DNA of 33,298 nt. It comes from Niveispirillum lacus. Lineage in GTDB: Bacteria > Pseudomonadota > Alphaproteobacteria > Azospirillales > Azospirillaceae. Numbering within the stretch: the first letter of the stretch is position 1; each line of letters opens with the position of its first letter. The notes under the pieces were generated by a model. The model did not search any database, was not told the origin of the DNA, and worked only from the letters and a program-made list of their open reading frames with translations. The stretch lies in contig NZ_NOXU01000010.1 of assembly GCF_002251795.1 (NCBI RefSeq), positions 1 to 33,298 of the forward strand, written 5' to 3'. This document shows, piece after piece, positions 24,738 through 32,404 of this stretch. A program made the position numbers and the translations under genes.

Positions 24738-24923
24738 TTTCCTGCTCCCTGGATTGGGGCGCGGTTGCGGCTGATCGCGGGCGGGGCAGGAAAACAGGGG
24801 GCTGGAGGGAAGGGACCCGCGACGGGTGGTTTCGATGATGAGATAATATATGCTGCATTAATAAAAATCAATGGGAATTATATATGTTGCATTAGTTATT
24901 TCCCGTTCCATAATCGGTCCACG
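24738..24923. promoter_or_regulatory. Divergent AT-rich promoter with 15-bp direct repeats
   Basis: ATATATGCTGCATTA at 24846-24860 and ATATATGTTGCATTA at 24880-24894 (14 of 15 identical) repeat at a 34-bp interval, about three helical turns. They lie in an AT-rich island between the chaperone operon and the small HTH gene. They are good candidates for the operator of that regulator. Confidence 0.6.
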
Positions 24924-25160
24924 ATGGGAAAAACACCGACTTCGCCATGGGGACTGCGGGCTCACGCCTCGGGCCTCCACCAGAAAGACCTCGCCCGACT
25001 GGCGGGGACGGACCCGATCAACGTCTCCCGCGGCCTGCGCGGCGATTGGACCAGCGGAGTCCCCAAGCACCTGCAGGCCCTCATCATCGCGTGGGAACTC
25101 ATGACCCCGGCGCAGCGGGAAGACTGGATGCGCCAGGTGGTGGCCATCGTTCCGGAATGA
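24924..25160 (+). CDS. Small HTH (Cro/CI-like) DNA-binding protein
   Basis: A 78-residue basic protein. GLHQKDLARLAGTDPINVSR (about residues 17-36) reads as a helix-turn-helix of the lambda-repressor type, followed by a Trp-rich C-terminal helix (EDWMRQVVAIV). ATG 24924 is chosen because the upstream open frame lacks similarity and covers the promoter repeats. It is divergent from the chaperone gene across the direct-repeat region, which suggests control of the pilus operon. It has no effector domain. Confidence 0.7.
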   Translation: MGKTPTSPWGLRAHASGLHQKDLARLAGTDPINVSRGLRGDWTSGVPKHLQALIIAWELMTPAQREDWMRQVVAIVPE

Positions 25161-25700
25161 TCGGGGCGCGGTGGGGTATGGCTGATGCTTGTCCCCGAAA
25201 TCTTGCGGTTGTCTGAGCCTGAGGACAGAAGAGGCGGAACTATCCAGCGTTTCCGATGCGAGATGATTTTGCTGCAGGCGCGGCCTCGTCGGGGAAGGTC
25301 AGGGCCGGGCTGACCCGTGGTGTGGACCGGAATGGCCAACCGGGGACCGATGCGGATCGGATTAGGACGCGATTTGGTGTGGTTGGATGACCGAGATGTG
25401 GTTTCGGTCATCTTGGGCCTGTTCTCGCGTCCTGCGGGCTTCCTATCGCTAAATCGGGGTTGTTGTGATGGGGGGGGAGCGGACGGATTGGCTGGCGGCG
25501 AGGGTGCGCGCGCGCCGCACGCGGGCGGGCCCGGGGCGAGAGGCGGGCGCCGGAGGCGCCGTGGAGGGCTGGCAACGCTGGGGAAGGGCTGGACGTCTGC
25601 GGGAGGGGGTGAGGGCTGGGTTCGAGAGGGTGCGCTGCGGGCGCACCCAGCGCGAGAGGTGGTGAGTGTGGACGACGGCTGGCATGATGGGTTTTGGTGG

Positions 25701-25756
25701 CTACCCCCACAAATACCCCCACTACCCCCACTGTACCCCCAGTTGAGTGGGGGTAC
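25701..25756 (-). repeat. G-quadruplex-type array with 9-bp inverted repeat
   Basis: C5 runs at 25704-25708, 25716-25720, 25725-25729 and 25736-25740 give four G5 tracts on the minus strand with loops of 4-7 bases. This is a canonical four-tract quadruplex pattern. GTACCCCCA (25733-25741) pairs with TGGGGGTAC (25748-25756). Confidence 0.7.
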
Positions 25757-25866
25757 TGGCGATGATCAGTAAGCTATTGTTTCATATATGTTTTTTATAG
25801 AAGAAATTAGATAATTAGATAAAAACCCCCACACCCCCAAGATGATATCCCCCCTTACGCGCGTGT

Positions 25867-25914
25867 GCTCGACGCGCATGCGCTCATGTTTGCGCATGCA
25901 TGTGCGCGTCGAGC
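25867..25914. repeat. Palindromic alternating purine-pyrimidine tract
   Basis: GCTCGACGCGCA (25867-25878) is exactly complementary to 25903-25914. The spacer and flanks are also runs of CG/CA/TG dinucleotides, a sequence type prone to Z-DNA or cruciform formation. Confidence 0.6.
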
Positions 25915-25998
25915 GTACGCATGCACATGTGTATCTCCCGATTTTTTCTGGGGGTGCGGTAAAAATCGTATCTAACTCATTGATATTAAACGTCAAAA

Positions 25999-26175
25999 AG
26001 TACCCCCAAGGACTGGGGGTACTGGGGGTATTTGGCCGATTCTGTACCAGAACGCTGAATAAGTCACTGATATATAATGGTTTTCTGCGATCCCTACAGG
26101 ACGGCATACGGGATTCCCGAATTTTCCAACCCATTGATTTCATTGAGTTTCAAAATACCCCCACTCCCGGGGGTA
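25999..26175. repeat. Further TACCCCC/GGGGGTA inverted repeats
   Basis: AGTACCCCCA/TGGGGGTACT at 25999-26008 and 26014-26023 is perfect, with an extra TGGGGGTA at 26023-26030. TACCCCC/GGGGGTA lies at 26156-26162 and 26169-26175. These are the same unit as the array at 25.7 kb. Confidence 0.65.
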
Positions 26176-26963
26176 GGGTGTTAGCCGCAGGCCCCACCGA
26201 CCCCAGATCCACGCCCTTTTTCCCGAAAACTTCCTGCCAGAATTCCCCGCGCGCGTACGCGCGGAACCGCGGCGGCCAGCCCCCACCCCCACCCGAGGTC
26301 CGCCCGAGCAAACTCTCCCCGCCTCTCGCATCGGGGCGCTCCGCGCCCCTACACCCCGGCGCGCTGCGCCGTCGGCCGGCCAGTACATCGACGCCGTGCC
26401 TAACCGCATGATAAATTCGATTCTGGTGAGGGTTTCCCGCCGAGATGGGGCTTTTCCCCACTTACCTCATTCACCCCTCCAGCGGCCATTTAGTGCGTAA
26501 TTTGAGCCCTTAGTACCGCGCCCAGCCCGCGCCTACCCAATTCCCCCACCTCGTCACTTTTCGACCAGGGGACCCCCCGGCGCCCCGCTCTCGCCTTGAT
26601 CCAGGCCGCGCTGCCGCGTCCTCCTGCAAGCTCACTACCGGACGCTACTTTGCAGTCACGCCGCGCGTCGGTACCTTTCGTGAAACGCCTTTTTACTTGG
26701 TACAGCACCATCTTCGGCAGGTCGGGCGGCATCTCCATTCGGGTGCCCACCCTTTTGGTGACGCCTTGGGAGGAGCTGCAAGCAACCGAGGACCAACTTC
26801 GTGATCCAAGTCGAGGCCAGGGAAGCAATCGCAACCGCCGACGTTGATGGCGACAATCTGCGTCCGCCGCTTCCGCTCGGTGGGCCGGGCGCTCAGGGTC
26901 ATGGTGCATATGTATCGACCCGGTGGCGGCCAGAAAGTCCCCGCCCAACAGCGGCGGTGCTTT

Positions 26964-27542
26964 TCATGTCCGGCCGGCCGCTGCCAAGCCGCCCAGCAAC
27001 AGCGCAACCGCGGCGGCATGATCCGCGGTCACCGCGAGGACTTGCGAAGGCAGGGTGCCTTCGCGTGCCACGGCCAGGGCGGCACCATGGGTATGGTCGA
27101 TCAGGATATGGGTCCAGCGGCGGGCACTGTCGGGCGGTAAGCCCATCCCGGTCACCAACTGCTCCAGGGTATCGGTCAGGACCAAGGCCTGAACTGGATG
27201 GGCGGCGGGCCGTCTGAAAACTGCGAGCAGCAGGGCGGGGTGGCGGATGATCGTCGCGTGGTAGGCTCCCAGCAATTCTGCGATGGCGGTCCGACCGGTC
27301 GCAGCTTTGGGGACGGCTACCGCCGCGAATGCCCTTTCCGCCATGGATTTGATCAAACCATCCTGATCATGGAAATGATGGTAGATGGTCATGGGTGTAA
27401 CGCCTGACCGCGCAGCCAGCGCTCGCATGGTCAGCGCATCCAGCCCCCCCTGTTCCACCATATCCAGCGCATGGGACAAGATCACCTGAGGATCCACCCC
27501 GCCATCCCGGGCTGCCGGGCGTCCACGTTGCCGTGGGGTCAT
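26964..27542 (-). CDS. TetR/AcrR-family regulator
   Basis: A 192-residue repressor-type protein. An Arg-rich N-terminus (RQRGRPAARD) precedes the HTH: ILSHALDMVEQGGLDALTMR, then ALAARSGVTPMTIYHHFHDQ, DGLIKSMAERAF. A variable helical ligand domain follows. Its ATG overlaps the stop of the DHFR-like gene (ATGA), so both are one transcript. The palindrome upstream of that transcript (28092-28106) is a likely operator for this protein. The inducer is unknown. Confidence 0.9.
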   Translation of the reverse strand: MTPRQRGRPAARDGGVDPQVILSHALDMVEQGGLDALTMRALAARSGVTPMTIYHHFHDQDGLIKSMAERAFAAVAVPKAATGRTAIAELLGAYHATIIRHPALLLAVFRRPAAHPVQALVLTDTLEQLVTGMGLPPDSARRWTHILIDHTHGAALAVAREGTLPSQVLAVTADHAAAVALLLGGLAAAGRT

Positions 27543-28075
27543 GCGGCCACCTTATAGGTGGATTGGACCAACCCGGACGGGAAGCAGCGCGTTGAGACAT
27601 GGGTGAGGGACACATCGCCCGCCAAGGGTCCGAACAGCGACCGCCCTTCACCCAGCAAGACCGGCACCCGCGTGACCACCATGTCCTGGATCAGGCCCAG
27701 CTGCAAAAAGGACTGTATCACCAAGCCCCCGTCGACATAGGCACGGCGACAGCCCCGCTGCCCTAGCATCATCATGACCGCGGCAGGGTCCGTGTCGCAC
27801 GGCTCCACCTGTCCCGAGAGGTAATCAGGTACAAGTCCTAATGACGGTCCTCGCGACAGAACAAGGACCGGTCGGGTATAAGGCCATGGTCGATAGTTGC
27901 ACATCGTCGCAAAGGTGTTCCGGCCCATGATGATAACATCCATGTCGCGGATGAAATCCTCATACCCGTGATCCTCGCCCTGACCATCTAGGGCCAGCAG
28001 CCAGTCGATGGAACCATCAGGCCTCGCGATAAATCCGTCCAGGCTGGTGGCGATGAAGACATGGCCCGTGACCAT
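27539..28075 (-). CDS. Dihydrofolate reductase-family (RibD C-terminal-like) protein
   Basis: A 178-residue cytoplasmic protein of the RibD_C/DHFR-like fold. It shows HVFIATSLDGFIARPDGSID at the N-terminus, DVIIMGRNTFATM (the nucleotide-binding GRxTF block), PVLVLSRG, CRRAYVDGGLVIQSFLQLGL and a C-terminal strand. Such proteins are NADPH-dependent reductases of unknown substrate; they are not the folate enzyme FolA. The ATG at 28075 is chosen for its GGAGG at 5-base spacing; the open frame extends to 28129. First gene of a two-gene operon with tetR. Confidence 0.88.
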   Translation of the reverse strand: MVTGHVFIATSLDGFIARPDGSIDWLLALDGQGEDHGYEDFIRDMDVIIMGRNTFATMCNYRPWPYTRPVLVLSRGPSLGLVPDYLSGQVEPCDTDPAAVMMMLGQRGCRRAYVDGGLVIQSFLQLGLIQDMVVTRVPVLLGEGRSLFGPLAGDVSLTHVSTRCFPSGLVQSTYKVAA

Positions 28076-28091
28076 CATTCCCTCCATATAT

Positions 28092-28106
28092 TTATACGCC
28101 GTATAA
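28092..28106. promoter_or_regulatory. 15-bp palindrome upstream of DHFR-like/tetR operon
   Basis: TTATACG-C-CGTATAA is a perfect 7-bp inverted repeat around one base, 17 bases upstream of the DHFR-like start. It is placed to act as a TetR operator over the promoter of an operon that encodes a TetR protein. Confidence 0.6.
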
Positions 28107-28125
28107 TTAATTGGAGCAGCCCCCG

Positions 28126-28533
28126 TCAATGACCGGGTGCTGGCTCAGTGGCCCAGATCGTGTGCTGATGCCGGGGGTCGGGCGTGTGGTGATGGTGGGG
28201 ATCCAGCAGCAGGACCTGGTTGGCCGTGAGCCTGTGTCCTTCGGCGCACAGGGCCGCCATCTGCGCCGTGCGGGCGACGGTGCGTTTTGCTGGGGGGCCG
28301 AAATCGCCGCCCTGTGGGATGACGCGGTGTTGGGGCAAGGCGCCAGGCATCTCCCGTTCCAGCTTCGACAACAGGAACGCGACATGACGGGGCGGCACAT
28401 TGAGGGCGGATGACAGCAGGCCGAGGGTAACAACTTTACCGGCTGGAATGGCCTGCACCGCCGCAATAAGGGCATAGCGCAGATTCACGAATGCCTGGGA
28501 TTTCGTCTGGCTGACCATCCTTGCGCCCGTCAT
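28126..28533 (-). CDS. MGMT/alkyltransferase-like DNA-binding protein lacking Cys
   Basis: A 135-residue protein matching the DNA-binding domain of O6-alkylguanine transferases: ALIAAVQAIPAGKVVTLGLL (~21-40), then SSALNVPPRHVAFLLSKL. The PQHRVIPQGGDFG block (~67-79) stands where active enzymes have P-C-H-R-V and ATL proteins P-W-H-R-V. The acceptor Cys is Gln68, so alkyl transfer is impossible. ATL proteins bind alkylated DNA and pass it to excision repair; that role is likely but the Gln is unusual. The ATG overlaps the stop of the upstream exported-protein gene (ATGA). Confidence 0.75.
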   Translation of the reverse strand: MTGARMVSQTKSQAFVNLRYALIAAVQAIPAGKVVTLGLLSSALNVPPRHVAFLLSKLEREMPGALPQHRVIPQGGDFGPPAKRTVARTAQMAALCAEGHRLTANQVLLLDPHHHHTPDPRHQHTIWATEPAPGH

Positions 28534-28958
28534 GCTGAAGGCATGAGCTTGCGGCTCATCACGATACTGCCCAAGTCTTTCAGGCGCTTGCCGTCGATAG
28601 GCACGATGGTATGGGCGGCACGGATGGCCTCAAAGGCAGGCGCGATGCCGGCATAGCCTTCCGGGGTGGGATAGCCCACGATGACCAACACGTTCCACGG
28701 CTCCCCTGTCCCGGCGCTTTGCAGGAGGCGGTATTCAGTCATGATCCCTTGCTCCACGGCGACGCGGTCCATCTCGAACCAGTTGGCAGTGATGAAGCGG
28801 ACCAGGGCACCGGGATCGGCGTCGTGGGATTTCAGGAAGGTCAGTTCAAAGGAGCGGGTAGGCCGGGCGGTCTGGCCGCTGGCCAGGGCGGAAGCCGCCG
28901 GCAGAGCAGCACTGGCAGCCAGGCCAGCAAGTGTGGCGCGTCGGGCGATGGGCCGCAT
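28530..28958 (-). CDS. Small exported protein of unknown function
   Basis: A 142-residue protein. The N-terminus MRPIARRATLAGLAASAALP has Arg-Arg followed by a hydrophobic Ala/Leu stretch ending near ASALASG, a Tat-like or Sec signal. The mature part starts RSFELTFLKSHDADPGALVR and has a regular alpha/beta look, perhaps a dimeric alpha/beta-barrel, which I cannot confirm. GGAGGA precedes the ATG. It is coupled to the MGMT-like gene downstream. I do not recognise the family. Confidence 0.75.
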   Translation of the reverse strand: MRPIARRATLAGLAASAALPAASALASGQTARPTRSFELTFLKSHDADPGALVRFITANWFEMDRVAVEQGIMTEYRLLQSAGTGEPWNVLVIVGYPTPEGYAGIAPAFEAIRAAHTIVPIDGKRLKDLGSIVMSRKLMPSA

Positions 28959-29018
28959 GAGCAGATCCTCCGGGATCGGATTGAACAGGCAATCGATCTG
29001 GGCGAAGCTGCGTGTCTG

Positions 29019-30338
29019 TCAAGGGGACGCCGGGTTTGGGTCTATGTAAACAGTCGGGAATGGCTCCTTGCTATTCAGGCAGAACCTATCCCCTGCGAAG
29101 CTGCCGCAGCACTGGCAAAAAATCGACATTGCCAAGGCCACCCCGACCAGTAGGGCGATCAGCCAGGTAATAGCGCCAGCCCCCAGGATGTCGACGGCCG
29201 GGCCGGCGGCCAAGGCTGCCACAGGCTGGGCCAGAATCACGGCAGCGGACAGGGTACCGATGACCCGGCCCCGGTCCTGCGGCGCGACCTGGCGGTGGAT
29301 CGCCGTCACCACCAGGGGCCAGAGCGGGCCGACACCCAACCCGATTAGGACGGGGCCCACCACCAGCGCTAGGGCGGGCGGCAGCGTGGCCAGCAGCAGT
29401 GTGCCGGCCCACATCACCCCCACCCCACCGATGAACAGGCCACGATGGCTAATGCTCCGGCCCAGAGCGGGGCCCAGCAGGGCGAACAGCAGGTTGGCCA
29501 GCATGACGCTGGCGCCCGCGATGGAAAGGAACAAGGCCAGATCGCCCGCCCCCATGCCCGATGCGATGACTAGGTTGGGGGCGACAATTTCATCCATGGC
29601 CGTGAAGATTGCGACCAGCAGCGCCCCGATGGCCGCCACGCTGCCCAACAGCGGGTCGCGCAGAATGGGCCTGGCCGTCTGACCGGCGTCGCCACGCGGC
29701 TTGGCCCGGAAAGCGGGGAAGCAAGCGGCGTCGACCAGCGCGATCACCACCGACAGTTCGGCCGCGATGACCAGAGTCCAGACAAGGCCGATGACCGCCA
29801 CCAGCAGTACCGCCGCTGCCGGACCACCCATCATGCCCAAGCTCATGACAATTTTCCGCAGGCCATTGGCGCGTTCCAGTGGCAAGGCGGCCAGCCGCGC
29901 CAGTTCTGGAATGCGCGCATCCTGCGCCAGGGTCCCTGGCTGTCCACAGAAATTGGCCGCCGCCAGAAGGGCGATGATTCCGGCAACCACGGTCAACCTG
30001 TCAGTTCCCACCCCCATGGCCAGCAGGGCCGCCACCCCGGTCAGCATGGCTGTCAGCAGATTGGACAGCATCAGCACGCGGCGCCGCCCCACCCGGTCCA
30101 CCAGCTGCCCACCCAGCAGCATGCCAAGCGCCACCGGCAATTGCAGGGCAAAGGCCGCGGTCCCTGCGACGCTGGCGCTCTGTCCCGCCGACAGCAGCGC
30201 CCAGGGGACGGTCATCGATAACAGCCCCGCCACCAGCGCTGACAGGCCCGACGTCAGCAGGCTGGCCAGCAGGGGTCCCGCCGGCGAGAGGGGGAACGAG
30301 TCAGCAGCGGCGGGTTCGGCATGGGGCATTGGGCACAT
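29019..30338 (-). CDS. MFS transporter (drug-efflux-like)
   Basis: A 439-residue inner-membrane protein with 12 predicted hydrophobic segments. The loop-2 motif GGQLVDRVGRRRVLMLSN is the MFS signature G-x-x-x-D-R-x-G-R-R. RANGLRKIVMSLGMMGGPAA in mid-protein and QDRGRVIGTLSAA in the second half fit exporters of the EntS/MFS_3 type. It follows a broken tetR gene by 49 bp on the same strand, the usual setting of TetR-regulated efflux pumps. The substrate is unknown. No strong ribosome-binding site precedes ATG 30338, so ATG 30329 is an alternative. Confidence 0.88.
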   Translation of the reverse strand: MCPMPHAEPAAADSFPLSPAGPLLASLLTSGLSALVAGLLSMTVPWALLSAGQSASVAGTAAFALQLPVALGMLLGGQLVDRVGRRRVLMLSNLLTAMLTGVAALLAMGVGTDRLTVVAGIIALLAAANFCGQPGTLAQDARIPELARLAALPLERANGLRKIVMSLGMMGGPAAAVLLVAVIGLVWTLVIAAELSVVIALVDAACFPAFRAKPRGDAGQTARPILRDPLLGSVAAIGALLVAIFTAMDEIVAPNLVIASGMGAGDLALFLSIAGASVMLANLLFALLGPALGRSISHRGLFIGGVGVMWAGTLLLATLPPALALVVGPVLIGLGVGPLWPLVVTAIHRQVAPQDRGRVIGTLSAAVILAQPVAALAAGPAVDILGAGAITWLIALLVGVALAMSIFCQCCGSFAGDRFCLNSKEPFPTVYIDPNPASP

Positions 30339-30387
30339 AAAGGGGGGAGTGGTAGAAGCAGCGTCAGCAGGGCAGGGGTTGAGCCGA

Positions 30388-30962
30388 TCAGGACGGTGAC
30401 AGCAGTCGCCGGATCATCAGGGCCAGGCCCTGCAAGGGCGGGGGGATGCAAAGGGCCGTGTCGCGGACAAAGGCGCCGTCATAGGCCGCCAGGCACAGAC
30501 TGGCCATCGTGTCGGCCGCCACCCGGTCGGACACCTCCCCCTTGGCCTGCGCGGGCGCGATCAGGGCGCACAGGCTGGCCGGAACTTGGTTTTCGGCAGC
30601 ACGTACGGCAGCGCGCACCCGGTCATTACGGGTGGCCTCCGACAGGATCTCCAGCCGCAGGCGGGGGTACAGCGCGTCATCATCCGATAAAGGGGTTTCC
30701 AGCGCGGCTAGATGCTGTTCCAGGGCTGCATCCAGGCTGTCAGCGGACGCCAGCAGCGCCAGATCATCGGCGCGGTACCCCCCACAATGGCCAGGATCAG
30801 ATCATCCTTGCTGGCAAAATACTGATAGAGGCTGGCGGGGCTGATCCCCGCGTCGCGGCAGATATCGGCGGTGCCCGCACCATGAAACCCATGGCGCGCA
30901 AAACAGCGCCGCGCGGCGGCCAGTATATGGTCGGTGCGGGCCTGACGCGCAGCGGCATCCAC
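30388..30962 (-). pseudogene. TetR-family regulator, frameshifted in a G6 run
   Basis: The first frame (GTG 30962) gives ARTDHILAAARRCFARHGFH, then TADICRDAGISPASLYQYFA and SKDDLILAIVGG, a clear TetR HTH. It then runs out of frame at a run of six G (plus-strand C6 at 30778-30783). With one G fewer the frame continues as YRADDLALLASADSLDAALE and on to the stop at 30388, giving a normal ~191-residue TetR. So it is a one-base slip, either a true mutation, a phase-variable tract or an assembly error. Upstream of the GTG an in-frame PRRGRPVD suggests the real start is further out and may be shifted too. Confidence 0.85.
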
Positions 30963-31004
30963 GGGCCGGCCCCGGCGGGGATTGGGTGTTTCATCGCCAA
31001 TGGC

Positions 31005-31032
31005 AATTATGTGATCGATCGCTCACATAATT
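31005..31032. promoter_or_regulatory. Palindromic operator upstream of broken tetR
   Basis: AATTATGTGA (31005-31014) and TCACATAATT (31023-31032) are perfect 10-bp arms around 8 bp, directly upstream of the tetR-MFS genes. This is typical of TetR autoregulation. Confidence 0.65.
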
Positions 31033-31045
31033 CAAGGGGTGCCGG

Positions 31046-31630
31046 CTACATCGCTTTACTGCCCAGCCGTTCCATCTCCGCCAGCCAGTGCGCGATGGCG
31101 CCGGGCTTTGGCTGGCTGGCGGGCGACAGGTGGGTGATGCGGGTCGGCTTGATGCCGACAAAGCCCAGGACCTGGCCTTTCAGCTGCCACAGAAGGGCGT
31201 TGTGATACAATAGGCGCAGGAACCAGCCAGGCGTGTCGGAGGTCAGCACCACCCGTGCGCTGCGCCCCGACAGCATCGGGCGTGGCATCCCAAAGTGGGT
31301 TTTGCGCGTGTCGAACGCCCGACCCGGCAGCAAGGCCCGGTCGAATAACCCCTTCAGCCGCGCGGGCAGCCCGCCCCACCAGAGCGGGGTCACCAGCACC
31401 AGATGCTGGCACCAATCCAGATTGGCCAGCATCTGTTCCAGGTCCGGCTCCAGCGGCTTTGTACGGGAATAACCGGCAAAGCCGAAATCCGCATCAAACA
31501 CCATGTCCGCCAGCTGCATCAGGCGCACCGGATGCCCCGCCGCCTCTGCCGCGCGGGCATAGGTTGTGGCAAGGGCCGCCGACAGCGACCCTGCCGCCGG
31601 ATGGCCGTTGAGGATGAAAATACGCGTCAT
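31046..31630 (-). CDS. NAD(P)H:quinone reductase-like flavodoxin-fold protein
   Basis: A 194-residue cytoplasmic flavoprotein of the NQO1/MdaB/Kef-ancillary type. The FMN/FAD loop is ILNGHPAAGSLSAALATTYA (from residue 5). VLVTPLWWGGLPARLKGLFD is the central signature, and RALLPGRAFDTR follows. Such enzymes reduce quinones or electrophiles by two electrons. The ATG at 31630 is chosen because GGAAGGG precedes it; the frame opens at 31645. It diverges from a TetR gene across three palindromes, so TetR-controlled induction by an electrophile or quinone is likely. Confidence 0.9.
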   Translation of the reverse strand: MTRIFILNGHPAAGSLSAALATTYARAAEAAGHPVRLMQLADMVFDADFGFAGYSRTKPLEPDLEQMLANLDWCQHLVLVTPLWWGGLPARLKGLFDRALLPGRAFDTRKTHFGMPRPMLSGRSARVVLTSDTPGWFLRLLYHNALLWQLKGQVLGFVGIKPTRITHLSPASQPKPGAIAHWLAEMERLGSKAM

Positions 31631-31732
31631 GGCTTGCCCTTCCAAAAACTGACCATGGTCATTAAATCAAGAAAATGACTATAGTCAATTTATATTTTTG
31701 ACCATGGTCAGTTTGTGTGCGAAGGTCAGGAC
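31631..31732. promoter_or_regulatory. Divergent promoter with three 12-bp palindromic operators
   Basis: TGACCATGGTCA occurs at 31650-31661 and again at 31699-31710, with TGACTATAGTCA at 31676-31687 between them. All three are perfect palindromes, with centres 26 and 23 bp apart. The core TGAC-n4-GTCA is therefore a three-site operator between the flavoprotein and tetR genes. Confidence 0.8.
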
Positions 31733-32314
31733 ATGGTGAAGGGCGTGCAGCAAAGGGCCGTTGAAACCCGCGACCGGTTGCTGGCTGTGGCAACCGCGCT
31801 GATCGCGGAAACCGGCTATGCCGGCGTGCGGATCGATGAGATCGTGGCCCGGGCCGGCATGGCGAAGGGCACTTTCTTTGCGCATTTCAAGGACAAGGAC
31901 GGCCTGATGGATCTGCTGATCGCGCAGCGGATCGCCGAATTCCTTGACGCGCTGGAGGCATCGCCTGTGCCGGCGGATGCGGCGGACCTGGCTGATAGCA
32001 TGCTGCCGCTGCTGACCTTCATGTCCTGCGAACGCTATGTCTTTGATGTCATTCTGCGCCGTTCGGGTGCCGCGGCCCTGGCCGAGATCGGGCCGATCGC
32101 ACTGATGCTGGGCCGGCATGGAGAGATTGTGGGTCGCTGGTTATCCCGGCGAAACTTCCGGCCCGATGTACCTGTCAGTATCCAAGCCGAAGGGGTGCAG
32201 GCCTTCATGATGCAGGCCTTGGCCCTGCATTTCTGCGCCCTGCACAGCGACATACCCCTATCGGGCCGGTTCCGGCCCTATATGCAGGCATGGCTGGGGC
32301 ATCCGTCAGAGTAA
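31733..32314 (+). CDS. TetR/AcrR-family regulator (divergent)
   Basis: A 193-residue protein. The HTH region reads ETRDRLLAVATALIAETGYA, then GVRIDEIVARAGMAKGTFFA and HFKDKDGLMDLLIA, a textbook TetR N-terminus. The C-terminal domain is helical. ATG 31733 is preferred (GAAGG upstream); a GTG at 31715 would start five bases past the last operator. It very probably binds the three TGAC-n4-GTCA palindromes and represses both itself and the quinone reductase-like gene. The effector is unknown. Confidence 0.9.
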   Translation: MVKGVQQRAVETRDRLLAVATALIAETGYAGVRIDEIVARAGMAKGTFFAHFKDKDGLMDLLIAQRIAEFLDALEASPVPADAADLADSMLPLLTFMSCERYVFDVILRRSGAAALAEIGPIALMLGRHGEIVGRWLSRRNFRPDVPVSIQAEGVQAFMMQALALHFCALHSDIPLSGRFRPYMQAWLGHPSE

Positions 32315-32404
32315 TTTCCATAACATATATTATCAATCTTTAATTGTGTAGGGGGTGGATTCTATTTTGAAGCGCGACTCTCTTTTATAATCAGATGGTT
32401 AACA

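Larger units (their letters stand above)
25161..26963. other. Gene-poor region with G-runs, hairpins and low-GC core
   Basis: No ORF here resembles a protein I know. From 25.77 to 26.16 kb the DNA is clearly AT-richer than its flanks and contains repeated TACCCCCA/TGGGGGTA units and long alternating purine-pyrimidine runs (separate entries). Hairpin modules of the tcgagag family flank it (GGGTGCGC-TGCGG-GCGCACCC at 25628-25648; GGGGCGC-TCC-GCGCCCC at 26333-26349). From 26.5 to 26.96 kb I see nothing identifiable. It may be remains of a mobile element. Confidence 0.5.

Noticed and set aside
25690-26180. CRISPR array
   Set aside because: The TACCCCCA units are only 8 bases, irregularly spaced and in both orientations; no repeat-spacer pattern or cas gene.
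25842-26411. 189-codon plus-strand frame in the G-run island
   Set aside because: Made of repeat-encoded residues with no ribosome-binding site or family; the opposite frame 25766-26143 is equally unsupported.
26490-26948. 152-codon minus-strand frame
   Set aside because: No domain or start signal; composition typical of noncoding GC-rich DNA.
27539-28075. Folate-pathway dihydrofolate reductase (folA)
   Set aside because: The motifs fit the RibD_C-type DHFR-like family; the FolA signature residues are not present.
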